Shown here piece after piece: positions 44,471 through 58,224 of a stretch of DNA of 64,000 nucleotides (the stretch's first letter is position 1; each line of letters starts with the position of its first letter). The position numbers were made by a program, and so were the translations under genes. Below the pieces are notes generated by a model. That model searched no databases. It had not been told where the DNA came from and saw only the letters and a program-made list of their open reading frames with translations. The DNA comes from Isoetes taiwanensis. Lineage: Eukaryota; Streptophyta; Lycopodiopsida; Isoetales; Isoetaceae. The DNA lies in contig JAJEKV010000003.1 of the NCBI GenBank assembly GCA_021234155.1, forward strand, positions 17,098,386 to 17,162,385, given 5' to 3'.

Positions 44471-44721
44471 TTATTTTGAAACCCATTTCATGGGACATAC
44501 AATAACCATGGTTTTGCCATCTAGTCCCTTTGGATACCCATCCTTAGATCAACCCTGTGACCATGGTTTTGCAGCTCACTCTTTTGCAGGCATCCTACTT
44601 GTCATCCCTGATGCAAGTCTCTAATTCTCTACTTTTAGGTAACTGACCTCATATTGATCCCACTAATCTTTTCGTGGCCTCCACCATTTTGAGTTAGGCA
44701 AGAATTTTGTTGCCGTACTCT

Positions 44722-46227
44722 TCAGTCTCCTATGTGGCCTCGAAGATTGATTGACCTCGTCGAAGTTCCATTCATAGAATCATTAAGAGCAAATGCACTT
44801 GTCTTTTGGTGTCTGAATGCCACTGGACCATGTGGAAGGACATTGACCGTAACAATTGTAGTAGGTACTGGAGCTACCAGGTGAATCAGAAGAGCTGAAC
44901 TATTCTTGCGATGTGCAACCTTCTTTATATGTGGGGAGGACCATCCTTCTTCCAGAAGTTCCTGTTTACGAGCAATATCTTGAAGGCACGAATGTTGCTC
45001 CTCATTAAGAGGGCTCGATGACATAATCTGAGAGGTAGATGCACTAGAAGGAAGTGATAGTGCAGAAGCAGCTTGAGGAGAAGACACAAGAGACGATAAT
45101 GCTAGTGAATTAATTGGTGCAGAGGGAGACACACCAGAAGACGATACAACAGGGTATGCAGCTAAAGAAGATGCTATCTGACATGGTGGAGAAGTAAATG
45201 GGGGCAGATACAAGAGTCTGCCTAGATCTATAAGTAGAAAAAGCTTCAACATTGGGAAACATCTTGGCAAGCTCTAGTCCATTAAGCAGATGTAGTTTGT
45301 ATTTGAAGAAAACAGGACCGCTCTTCACCACCACTGACTGAGGAAAAAAACACAAGTGGAAAGGGACATGCAGATTCGAGGACCATTAACAATTGAATGG
45401 GCAAGATGAATACCCAATCCATTTGCAATAGCAGTCATAAAATCAGGAATTTACAATTCAAGTGGAAAATCTTCCAATGCAAACCAACAAGGCATGCGCA
45501 ATGCACCGGACTTACTTGGCAGAAATTCAAGAGAATACAGTTGGTACAGAAGATAATGTCTCCAAAGAAGATTAACACCACGTTCTACAAGCTTGTCAAC
45601 TGCAACTGGTGAGTCAAACATGACTAGAAAAAAAATTAGTATCTCTATTAAATACCTTCAAAGATGGCATAATTAGGGAGACCCAATCTTTGAAGATGAC
45701 GCTTTAGCCAAAATTCAATTCTCCTGAGATCAAGAAATTGCTCAGTGAAATGCGCACAATTGCATGAGTCACAAGATTCTGAACACACTGCAAATGTACA
45801 ATGTGATCAATCTGAACAACTGGTAGGCCAGCCTGCATAAAAGCATTTCAACATTCATATGCCTCATAGAAAACACCCCTCAAAAGGCAATTGAATGTCC
45901 ATATGATCACTTTGCGCTTGTAATTCCTTAAGATATGAGCTTAATTCTTTCTTATTTTTCTGCAACATGATATTCAATGCAGCTGAAACACAAGCAGATT
46001 GTCCATCATATACCATGTCACGTTTGATCCAATCACTGAATCGTGTAGAGGATGCCCTAATCACTGCTTCAGAAGAACTCCAAGGAGCAAAAGAGGCCAA
46101 TAGAGGCCCAGCAGAAGCAGATGGAAAAGAAGTAGAGGTAACGCTGGAGTAGATACGGTGGCTTCTACCTGATAAGTAGGCAAAGGGACAGATTTGGAAA
46201 GATAAGGGAAGTGCTGCATGTCCATGC
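44722..46227 (-). CDS. Unidentified ORF cluster, broken
   Basis: On the minus strand an ATG near 46227 (MDMQHFPYLSKSVPLPTYQV) leads, after a frameshift, into FSDWIKRDMVYDGQSACVSA and KKELSSYLKELQAQSDHMDI (46100-45864). Next, after a stop, comes GLPVVQIDHIVHLQCVQNLV-like text (about 45835-45770), then NGLELAKMFPNVEAFSTYRS (about 45285). The end is a Ser/Ala/Pro-rich linker with EEQHSCLQDIARKQELLEEG (about 44990-44935). It resembles a fusion of helical and low-complexity segments. I do not recognise the family. Its orientation agrees with the possible retroelement junction at 44.4 kb, so it may be a retrotransposon accessory ORF. Confidence 0.35.
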
Positions 46228-46250
46228 TCATACTACCCTTGGATCAAGCT

Positions 46251-46495
46251 TGCCAACCCAGTGCAAAAGAGTCCTTGCTTCAATTCAACGTGCTACCAGA
46301 GGATTTAGCTTTTAGAAAAGAATAGCTAGCGTGGATTTATATTAGGAATAAAGAAACAACTTTAATAGGGTGCAGATATTTGCACAATGGAAATCTGTTC
46401 GATAACAAGCTCCAATATTTTATTGGACCGAAGCTCCAAAATTTATGAATCTGATAGATTTTAGCACACATTAAGAAATGCTCCTAGGTAGTGAG
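46251..46495. repeat. Arm 1 of a 245-bp inverted repeat
   Basis: It pairs with 49676-49935 in reverse complement. Shared text includes CAACCCAGTGCAAAAGAGT, CTTGCTTCAATTCAAC, AGAATAGCTAG, ATTAGGAATA(A/G)AGAAACAAC, TAATAGGGTGCA, ATATTTGCACAATG, AACAAGCTCCA and TTTTAGCACA/AAGAAATGCT. Similarity is high except for small indels. Confidence 0.85.
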
Positions 46496-47099
46496 TTCAC
46501 GACAAATGGAGCTCTGCATGATGTATTGTATTATAGGCCTTAAACTTTAAGTTGTAATATGCATGTTCAGCTTGCTTTACAGGTTGCCAAAGCAATCCAA
46601 ATGCTATATTAATAGTTAGTCTAGTGGGGGTGGGCGCTTCCAGGTTGGCCCCAATTCTAATACTACTAGTTATGGAGGTACAAATGAGGGCAATGCATAT
46701 GTCTGGATCAAAATGAAAACATTATATAATGTTTATGATAACATATTAGACCTAAATTGCAACCTACCAGAAAAAATGGTGATTGGAGCAAATGTCAAGG
46801 AGGAACTTTTTATGGAAAAGAATGTTGAATCTACCATGGCTCGTCATGTCATTGTTTGTGTCCCAGCTTGATGTTGTGCAATGCAGTGGAAAAAGAAATG
46901 TATACTTAGGTACCAATGCCATAAATAACCGTCCTCCTCATTAGTCGTGTAACTTCATCTATTGCCACTTCATGTATGATGAACAGACAATTTTGTAACG
47001 ATTACTATAATTTTATATCATGATTTTCTTTACAGTCAAGAGTTCATACATAATGTTTGAATAGTCAACCTGGACATTGTGCGAATATATAACCACAAT

Positions 47100-47215
47100 A
47101 ACAGGGGGTTTCCTTTGGATTTTTTGTATTCATTAAGGTTTTCCTATGATTTGGATGATGTATTCACGTACATGTACTAAACAGTATTTCTAGAGTGCAC
47201 CCATTTTTAGCCATT
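47100..47215. repeat. Dispersed repeat also present at 11285-11405
   Basis: Both places carry ATAACAGGGGT, GGTTTTCCTATGATTT, TGTATTCA and ACTAAA(C/T)AGTATTTCTAGAGTGCA in the same order and orientation. Non-coding, unidentified. Confidence 0.7.
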
Positions 47216-48763
47216 GATTTTAAAGAAGAGGGGAAATCGTGTGGTTGTGGGTATTTTAGTGTTTGCATGTTTTTTTTAGTCACGGCATATTAGATTTCAA
47301 TATTGGAAATAGTGGTTTTAGAAGGAAACCATGTACAAAGGATTCCACGATTAGGGTTCTGGATTTGCTAGCAGGCCAGAAACATATGCATCCACAAGCA
47401 GCAAGTAGTCCATGCCATATTCCGTCCATGCAATATTCGACCAGTGCCCAACCTTTTGCCTGCACCAGCATATCTAATCTTATGCCTGCCCTTCTATTTA
47501 CATAAAAAAATCCAGGCAGCATGAAGATTTTGTGGATTCCTAGCATGGGATTTTATGGGCTGTAGGTGGATGCCCTAAGTCTTCTTCTCACGGTTGCTGC
47601 GTGCCTCACTCCTTCAAAGCAAAAGGATTCAGACTTTTGGGCGAATGAGCATGGAAGCTGGAATGCAAAGGATTGATAGATGGATGAGGAGCCAATTCTT
47701 GAAGCTACTTGATCTTTCTCTGACAGGAGATTAAGCATAACTAGGTTTGTCACGTTTCTTAGTGATTTCAAAATTGAACCATGTAACTTGCTTGTTTCAT
47801 TGTTGTTTTCCTTTGAACAGGCTTGCTTAATTCTATTCATCATCACATTGTTATGTATCAGCAAGACAAAATAGCAACTTGCTATATCTTAGTCACACTC
47901 GGCAAGACATAAAACAGTAAGTTGCTATATCTTAGTCATAAACAACACAAAATTTTCATGTTCAACACCTCTATCCCTCAAGCTCACATTTTTGCCCAGA
48001 GGTTATCAACATCTGGGCAATTTACCTTCTCTTAAGCTTGAAGGTGCCAATACATCATGCCATAATCATTGGATTTTCTCTTGATGCTCACCTTCTACAT
48101 CCGATTCTATTCTTCCTTTATAGAGCATATTATTCTTCTCCAGTGCTACCTGATTTTGATAGGATGGGTAGATAGGGTCCTCACATTATGTATGTTATTC
48201 ATCATTGTTTTCTTGCTAAGGCTATTCTGTTTAAATGTTCATTGCCGTGACAGATCCATGCTTACCAAGTACCTCTTTTTTTTTTATACTGGGCACGATA
48301 TATGTTAATGTCAGCATTCTTTTGAGTTAACTTGGACATTACAAGCAAATTTAGAGTTGAGGAGATAACGTCAGAGATCCTTTCCTTTTAATTTAAGTTG
48401 GATATTACAAGCAAATTTACAGTGGCAACCATTTGAAAGTGCTGGATTAATATTATAATAATCTTGAAGAGATGCAGCAAGGTAGGAACACAGATCCAAT
48501 GCAACTTGGCTCATTTAGTGGCACATTCACATTTACACATTACCAATTGAATTTCAGGCCAAAAAATACAGAAGGATTAACTATGTCCAAGCAAAAGTCC
48601 ATGCACGAAAATCAATAGCAGCATCTCATCTCTTAGCAGATAATATTATTTAGTACATCAGACGAATATATCAGTTTATAGAGGCTGGTTGCTTTTTAGC
48701 TGTCTCACACTCATTAGTGCTATTTGTGTCTCAGGAATATTACATTCGACAAGGCTGAACTAT

Positions 48764-48834
48764 GAATTCTGAGGCTGAACGAGAAACGACAATAAAACGT
48801 CTGGAAGCTGCAGTAGAGCACTGCATCTCTGAGG
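48764..48834 (+). CDS. Possible first exon of an unidentified gene
   Basis: An ATG at about 48764 opens MNSEAERETTIKRLEAAVEHC (helical, charged), and the frame meets a good donor GAG|GTATGT at about 48832. No matching downstream exon could be joined with confidence. It is offered only as a candidate. Confidence 0.2.
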
Positions 48835-49675
48835 TATGTAGGATTCCATTTCAAATCTTTTTCATTCCTCTGTGAAATTAAAATTGCAACCCCGGCCTTG
48901 GTATATTCAGGGCATGAGGCTGGAATTGTGTGCCCAAGATAGAGTGGGTTTGTTATCAGATGTGACACTTCCGTTTCAAGAAAATGGGTTGTGTATAACC
49001 CGTACCAAAGTTACCACGCAGGATCCATGGCAATGATTGAACTTTACGTGACTGATGCTGAAGGAAACCCCATTAGCATGCAAGTTGTAGAACATCTTAA
49101 AAATCAAATTGGTTAAGAAGTGCTTTAATCTAAGGAGGAATCAGAGCTGTCGTTTTGAGGTTATGTATGTCGTTATGAGAATAGAAAGAAGATATCTTGG
49201 TTGCTGCAAGATCAGGGCTTCAGCTGTCTATCAAATCTAGTCCCTTTCCTCTTTCTTGAATATGCTACAACTATATTAGTAAGATATGGAGAACTCTTAA
49301 ACTATATATTGTGAATCATAACGAAATGAGGCAAGAACAAGTTGTAACTGCCATATTCTGCAAGGGTAGACATGAACGACACATACCATCATCCCATGCT
49401 AATCTTTGATACATCTCATGGTATGCAATTATTACATCCTATCCATTAGTTCTTAGTTCTAACTGCCAAAGTTCCTTAAATTTTGTATAAGTTGACTACA
49501 TGCATGCTTCATTTGCATATTATTTATTCATAAATGCTGCTTATTGCAGGAAGAAAGATGTGTGTTGTCCCATGAGTTACTCTGTTTTGGTATTTTGATG
49601 TTCAAACATCTTGAAAGCAATGATTGGCTATCCACCATATACTAAAGCACGGTCATCCACGATCCTTGTATGCTA

Positions 49676-49935
49676 GGTCACTATCTAGCAGCATTTCTTG
49701 GAACATGTGCTAAACTCTATCAGATTTATAAGTTTTGAAGCTCCGATCTGATAAAATGTGGAGCTTGTTTTCAAACAAATTTCATTGTGCAAATATTTGC
49801 ACCCTATTAGAGTTGTTTCTCTATTCCTAATATACATCCAGACTAGCTATTCTTTTATAAAAGCTGAATCCTTTGGTAAGATGTTGAATTGAAGCAAGGA
49901 GGATGAATCGCTTACTCTTTTGCACTGGGTTGACA
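49676..49935. repeat. Arm 2 of the 245-bp inverted repeat
   Basis: Reverse-complement partner of 46251-46495. Flanking sequences outside and inside the arms do not match, so the homology has sharp ends. The spacer is about 3.2 kb with no recognised gene apart from a candidate exon at 48.76 kb. Confidence 0.85.
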
Positions 49936-50939
49936 AGTAACAACGACCCTTGCTGTCTTCATGACAAACTCCATATCTATCTGTGCCACATGAGCCCTAA
50001 TATAAAAGACGGGAAGGAGGAAAAAAAAAAAAAAAAAAAGAGCCCCTAGACCCTTTTCCATAGCTAGAATAACATTTCTTTCTGTTCTTCCGGTACCCAA
50101 GAGGTCTCCTCGTTTGTTCTGTCATCAATTATCAGTTTTAAAGGAGGCCCCAATCTGGCAAAATCTAAGCACAAATCAAAGTCACAGAAACACACTATAA
50201 GAGCCACGAAATTAAACAAGAAACACTACCTTGCAAGATATTTTACCTTCTTAATTGCCAAGAACAACTGCAAAATCACTTAGAAAAGCAAAAAAAAAAA
50301 AATTGCAAAAAACTTACACCGCCATCCTTATGGTTTCAATCAGAAGATTGATGTTCTCATTGACCCTATAACTATTTAACCACCTTCCTTGCAAATAGTC
50401 AGCTGCTTCGAATACTCCTTAAATGTAAGTTCACATAGCCGTCCACATGAATGCCTCTTCTGCATGCATGCGAACTCAGCTACAACTCGACTATCATTGA
50501 AAAGGGCCACTCCAAATAGAAAATCCGTTGTATTCACAGCTTTCAAGTTGAGGTTAGCTCTAATGCGATTTCAGCCTTCAACTCATATCTCTCCCATAAT
50601 CTTGACCATTCGGAAAGAATATATCAAGTATATCCTTTCTGCACCTCGGACAACCCAAAAGGAACCCAAAGCGTCAAACTAAAATAGCCCATGAAAATTT
50701 TCTCCCTAATTGAATTCATGTCTTGCGATTGATTTTCAAAATGTTCAGGATATTACACGAACTATAAGAAGCCGAGACTTCAGCAACAGAGATTCCGGAC
50801 GGCATGCGCCCTTCACTCAATTGTTAGCGCCAAACACGATTTTTGAATCACCAAAGCTAATGTTTGAGATGAGCAAGAAGAGCCATGGCATTTTAGGGTA
50901 AAAGAGTTTGTTGGATGGAGGGGTTTTGTAAGTGAGGCG

Positions 50940-53196
50940 ATGGGTTGTATTGGGGATCTTGAAGTGTCTGTGGTGGAAGGCCGAAACCTGGCACTCGATG
51001 CTCCTGAGGCTGCGTTAGATACATATGTTCTCGTTCAAGTCGGTAAACAAAAGGTGAGATTTTACTAGAGGCATTTGCAGAAGGATCAATAATGAACTGG
51101 CTCACTTGATGGGGTAATAGAAATGTCAGCATGGCCGATTTAAAGCCTTTTACTTCTGTTACCATTCTTTTGCAAATGACATAAGATTTTGCATGCCACT
51201 ATTTCGATGTGAGAATTCCGCATGCTTTGGTTAATGTTTGAGTAAGTATTCGTGTTAGGAGTAGCTGGTAATATTTTGCATTCGTGATTGTCAGGCAAGG
51301 ACTTTATCCAAAAAGGGAACCTCGTCACCTAAGTGGCTTGCTGATTTCAAGCTTAATGTTCCTTCAGAGGATTCCTGCTTGATGGTATTGCAATCATAAA
51401 CTTGGTATTGCTTATTTGCTTTGTTGTGTGTCATGGTGGCCAAATTTGTGTTATATATGCTATATTTTCTATTGCTTGTCGTGGTCATAGTATGGTGAAG
51501 CTGCAAATTATGAGTGCCTATATAACAAGTCCCTTCACTGCAAAACTGAGGTTTCAGGCTGTGGGTTCAAAGTTAGTTGCTTTTGTTTGGAGTGTTAACT
51601 TGAGGGTAACAACAGGTTGCCATAAGATCGGCAAAGCCTCTTTGATGGGTATATTCATGCACACTATGTTTAATTACTTATTTCTCTGTTTGGTAGTTAA
51701 CGTACCTTTATGATTGGCATTTGCTTTTGTGTTAAAGGTATCCTTGCTTGACAAAGGCAAGTTTCTTGAGGACGAGGCTGTCGTGGGTAAAGCTTCAGTT
51801 CCAATCCGGGATGTGATACAGATTGGCAAAGCAGCATTGTGGGTGGCTGTCAGTAATATTGATGGAGCAGAAGTGGGAGAAATATGTTTGATTCTTCGTT
51901 TTCAAAGCTGTGCAAAAGTATCTTTGCAAAATGGTAATTTTATGTCTATGCACCAAGTCTGCCTGGGGCTTTATTTGCTTAGAAAGGTATGTTTGCAATG
52001 ATTGCATGCTCTGTTAAAGAAAATCTTTGCAGAGTAGTAGTCTATGGATGCTTAAGACTTACTCGTCCTCATGTGAGAGGATGAAGGTTTGAAAGGGAAG
52101 TTATAAGAGTCAGGAAAACTGTCTTAAGCAGGAAAGGAGGTTCTGTTGTGGCCTGGTGCCATCACACAGTCCGTATCTTCTTAGGAAACAAAGAAAACTG
52201 GACCTTCTTGATTTGATCACTAATCCAGTATCTCAATTTGGCATTCGTTCCATTCCATTCCGTTGACTCTTCGGTGCCTTAGTTGATGACACACATGTCT
52301 GTTATTTTTTTATTCATTCATTGTCTGTTATTTGTTTGATGCTAATTGTAATGCAGGTTGCATTTACAAAACTAACCAATGCAAGTATATTAGTTGTAGA
52401 CCCACATAAATGATTCAATGAAGGAGCAGACTGAAAATCTTGTGAGGCCCAAGCAGCAAAATTAACACTTTATGAATTTGTGTTATGCATCTTTGAGCAC
52501 CCTTGAGTTATAATACATACTATATGCTTATGTTACAAAATTAACAAGTGGCAACTTCAGTCCAATTTTTAACACACACATATATATATATTAATTACAG
52601 AAACAATTCTGAAGCCCAATAGTCTCATTTCTCTGTGCCATGAATCACTTACATCAGCAGACGAATGGAATGCACGAGAAAAGCACGATCCTTCTGCCTC
52701 AAAGGGAGATGCTAAGAAGCAACCATCATCTGAAGGTAGTCCAGGTCCAGCAAAAAGTGGGGGGCAAAACAAGATCCTCTTGGCTGCTGGTGCTGTTTTA
52801 GCCTTCGTATTGGCAGCAGTTGCAGTGCGAAATCATAGACGGAAACCAAGATATTATGAGGTGAAATATTATTTTGTTACCTTGTATATTTGATGCTCCT
52901 TTTTGTCTCTTTGTAACTGGTATTAATTTCTGCTTCTTGTGAAATGTTATCTACATTGGCCTGTGCTTTTTACTTTTGAATTTTCTCTCTATTAATCTGT
53001 TTTGGGAAAGATTTGTATGCTTTTACTGGATTTCTTCTAAGTATGGTATTGTTCTTGGCAGGTGAAACCAGGTGATACGCTTTGTTCTATTGCTGAAGCT
53101 TATGAGCTTTCACCAGATGATGTTTTTGAGGCCAACATGAATGTAACTGATGATCCAGATAGAATATATCCTGGGGATAGAATTTATATTCCTTGA
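50940..53196 (+). CDS. C2 domain - transmembrane - LysM protein (five exons)
   Basis: Exons: 50940-51053, 51295-51384, 51738-51933, 52601-52860 and 53062-53196. All introns are GT-AG, and the phases join to 264 aa without a stop. Residues 1-133 read as a C2 domain: IGDLEVSVVEGRNLAL, TYVLVQVGKQK, SPKWLADFKLNVP, SLLDKGKFLEDEAVVGKASV and GEICLILRF. A polar Ser/Gly/Lys linker follows, then a transmembrane helix at about 192-209 (ILLAAGAVLAFVLAAVAV) with NHRRKPR on its C-terminal side. LysM fills 221-264 (VKPGDTLCSIAEAYELSPDD ... RIYPGDRIYIP). C2 domains bind membranes, often with Ca2+; LysM binds GlcNAc polymers. Calcium ligands look incomplete. The start is the ATG just before the C2 fold. Confidence 0.8.
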
Positions 53197-55252
<2,056 letters not shown>

Positions 55253-55479
55253 TGATGAATGAAATGAGCACACATCATGTGAAGAAAGGCGATGTCCATC
55301 TGTTGGCTCGGGCCATTGGATGTCGATTTAGGACGATCCTGCCATTGTTGGACGTAGGGACTTCTTCCTGGAGGGTTTTTTCTTTGTTGGTTAAGAGGTT
55401 TTTTTTTTGTTTTTTTATGAACATTCTTGATTCCAAAGAGCAAGAACCCAAGACCATTTCTGACTGGTGACCTATTACA

Positions 55480-56130
55480 TTGCTTTCCTCTATGTACAAG
55501 ATCTTTGCTAAGACATTGGCAGAAAAAGTTCGAGACATTTTGGTTGACTCTATCGTCAACAAATCTGGCTTTCTCCCGCGTCGCTGTATCCTCAATAACG
55601 TGGCTGCTGCATACGAGGGAATATATTGGGCCCAGTTACAGGTTCATAGAGCAGTGTATCTTAAGCTTGATTTTGCTAGAGCTTATGATATTGTTGAGGG
55701 TTTCTTGGAGAAGTGTCTTCTTGCTCTTGGGTTTGGGGAGTCATTTACAAGAAATGTCATGAAGCTTCATACGTCAGCAAGGTCTATTGTACTTTTTCAA
55801 GGCGAGCCATCTGATATTTTTGTAGTAGGTAGAGGAATTTGGCAAGGTTGTTCCTTAGCACTCTTGTTCTTCACAATTGTGGCAAAGGTGGCTACCCAGG
55901 ATGTCATCATTCAAGGTCTGCCAATGGACGATGATTCTCAAGAGGTATGTAATCAATATGCCGATGACACTTTTTTATTCCTAATTGCCGAGGCTGAGAA
56001 TCTTCATGATCCTAAGCTATTGTTAGACACATTCTCCTTAACATCAGGAGTTCTTGTGGGTTGGCAAAAGTGTACTACTTTGTGGACGTTGGGCAGTCCC
56101 ATCCCTCCCTGTATTCTGGACTATCCATAG
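55480..56130 (+). pseudogene. LINE reverse transcriptase domain
   Basis: The frame contains NKSGFLPRRCILNNVAAAYE, YLKLDFARAYDIVEGFLEKC with the first Asp, GRGIWQGCSLALLFF and NQYADDTFLFL with the catalytic aspartates. The usual FxxGR is changed (GFLPRR). It reverse-transcribes the element RNA at a nicked target. The domain is nearly complete, but the polypeptide around it is broken. Confidence 0.88.
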
Positions 56131-56259
56131 AAGATTCTTCTGCATGGCAATACCACAAAGTTGCTTGGTATCCCTGTCGGAATTCATGTCTCCGCTTCAG
56201 ATGCTTGGGATGAAATTATTATAGGGTTGCAAAGCACTTATTTTGGTGGACTATAGCAA

Positions 56260-57615
56260 AACTATCCATGCTTGGAAGGATCGTTGTGGCTAAATGTATT
56301 CTTAGTAATACTCGTGTCTACATGGCATCTGCTCTATTAGCTCCTCAGTATAAGGTGGAGGAGATTGTGCGTATCATCAGGAATTTTATTTGGGGTGGAA
56401 ATGAAGCAGGAGCTGTGGTCAAGGTAGCTTGGGAGAAGTGTATTAAACCTAAGGCAGCTGGTGGTCTTGGAATGTTGGATTTTCACCTCCAAAGTAAGGT
56501 GATGATATTGAAGTTTATTTGGAGGATTCTTATTGGTAAGGATGATTCTCGAGGCCGGAGGTTGCTGATGCAGTCGATTCAGCATTGTCTTCCATTTCAT
56601 AAAACCACCATTAAGCCTCTCCTTCCTTGAGCATTGCTTTATCATATACATCTGTATCCTAACGCTTCAACCTTTCTAAAGGGGATGCTTGCTGCTTGGT
56701 CATATCTCTTTTTCATTTCAATCTTGAGGCGTCTCTTCAGATGTCTACTCCATGCCGGTGGTTTCCTTTGCAAGACACTCCTGAGAATGTGGCCCTATGT
56801 GTTGTTGTTCATCCAAAGACACAACGACAATGGATAGCAGCTGGTATAAGCACTATTGCAGCTTGGTATAGGTCTGATCATCTCATGTCATGGGAAGAAT
56901 TTAGCACAAAATTCTTCTTGTACAGATGGGATAGAGTAATTTGGACTCGCACTGCTGCATTATTGTCGCAGGATTCTAGCCCACAAATTGAAGTAATTGT
57001 ATGGGATTGCCATCAAGCCAGGGCACTTTGTTTCTTCTGTATATAAATTGCTTCTGCATTCTGAAATCTTGCCTCCGTCTAATAGATGGCATCTTCAGAT
57101 CCCTCGGCCACAGTGAAAAAGTGTTTGGGCATGGGTATGGGATAAGTTGCTTCATCCCAAAGTGGCGGTGTTATGGTGGCAAGTGATCCATAGATGCCTC
57201 AGAGTCAACATGGCTGGTCCATAAAATTGATAATCGGATTCAGAGCTTTGTTCTTTATGTAAGCAAAGGGTTAGTACTGAGCATTGTTTCTTCTTGTATG
57301 AACGGCTTCGACAGGCATGGTCTTGGTTGTCAATCCTATTTGGCACGTCTCGATCTAGCCAGCAAATTTTGCTTGCTATCTATCCTGATGCATGGCACAA
57401 ATGGCAGAAACGAGCTTTTCATCTTATTTCGGGTTGGCTTTTATGGTCGATCTGGAAGAGAAGGAGACTATTTATCTTTAAAGGCATGGATATTGCAGAT
57501 GAGATTCTTCTTTAGTGGACACAGAATAAAATTGTTATGACTAATTGTTCTTCTCTTGATCAAGAGAAGAAAGTACTGATTTGGCATACTTACCTTCAGA
57601 TTCATTCTTATGCAT
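56260..57615 (+). pseudogene. LINE C-terminal region with zf-RVT domain
   Basis: MLGRIVVAKCILSNTRVYMAS, IIRNFIWGGN and AAGGLGMLDFHLQSKVMILK are the post-RT connection (56268-56630). Further on, broken frames give FGHGYGISCFIPKWRCYGGK-like text, then LYERLRQAWSWLSILFGTSR and WLLWSIWKRRRLFIFKG (57294-57480), as in plant zf-RVT domains. The zinc ligands are partly recognisable (SELCSLCKQ near 57238). Confidence 0.75.
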
Positions 57616-58224
57616 AGACAAGTGTGCTCAGTTGGATCAGTTTGTCCGCAGGGCTTATATTCATGTCTTTGCATTTTATGTTGTTAATATTTTGATTGGT
57701 AAATAAAGCTTGTCATCCTTCAAAAAGAAAAAAAAAATATTTGTTGACAATCTAGTGATAGCTGATGTAAATGGAGAAAAACTTGGCATACATTTAATGT
57801 ATGAATCATATGGATAAAACAACAAACTGGCATGTTTCAAAGGATTGATCATAGGATATTATCTTTAACTATAGGTTAGATGATGTTAACTGACAATCTT
57901 AGATCTTAGTTCAATAAGGTCACATACGTTGTATGCTTGCATGGAGTATGTTGTTTCTTCATTGTTCTAGCCTAGAAATTTGTGCAAGTGCATGTGGATA
58001 TTTGTCAATGCCTATATTATAAGTTCTGTTTGGCTTTCTTATACAATATACAACATGCAACTGAGGCGTGATGACTCTCGTTGAATGCAATTCACATTTC
58101 CAAATTTTTCCTTCTATTCATGTATTTTCCAAACCACTCTATAATTGTCATGGTCTTGCTTGCCATGCTGCAATTAATATACACAATAGAAGTAGTGGCA
58201 TTGCATGAATTGATCCCTCTAATA

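Larger units (their letters stand above)
55258..57740 (+). mobile_element. 5'-truncated L1-type LINE
   Basis: Begins in the RT domain (PITLLSSMYKIFAKTLAEKV near 55475-55530) and runs through RT, connection and the zf-RVT region to an A-rich end at 57725-57737. Frameshifts at several points, including one near 56130-56260. No endonuclease or ORF1 is present, so it is a typical truncated insertion. No target duplication was identified with confidence. Confidence 0.85.

Noticed and set aside
51714-52001. Reading exon 3 of the C2-LysM gene as a stand-alone ORF
   Set aside because: The frame crosses the GT donor at 51934 into intron sequence; the phase joins exon 4 only if the donor is used.
51795-52007. 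Minus-strand frame over exon 3 of the C2-LysM gene
   Set aside because: It is antisense to an exon with C2 motifs and consistent splice phases.
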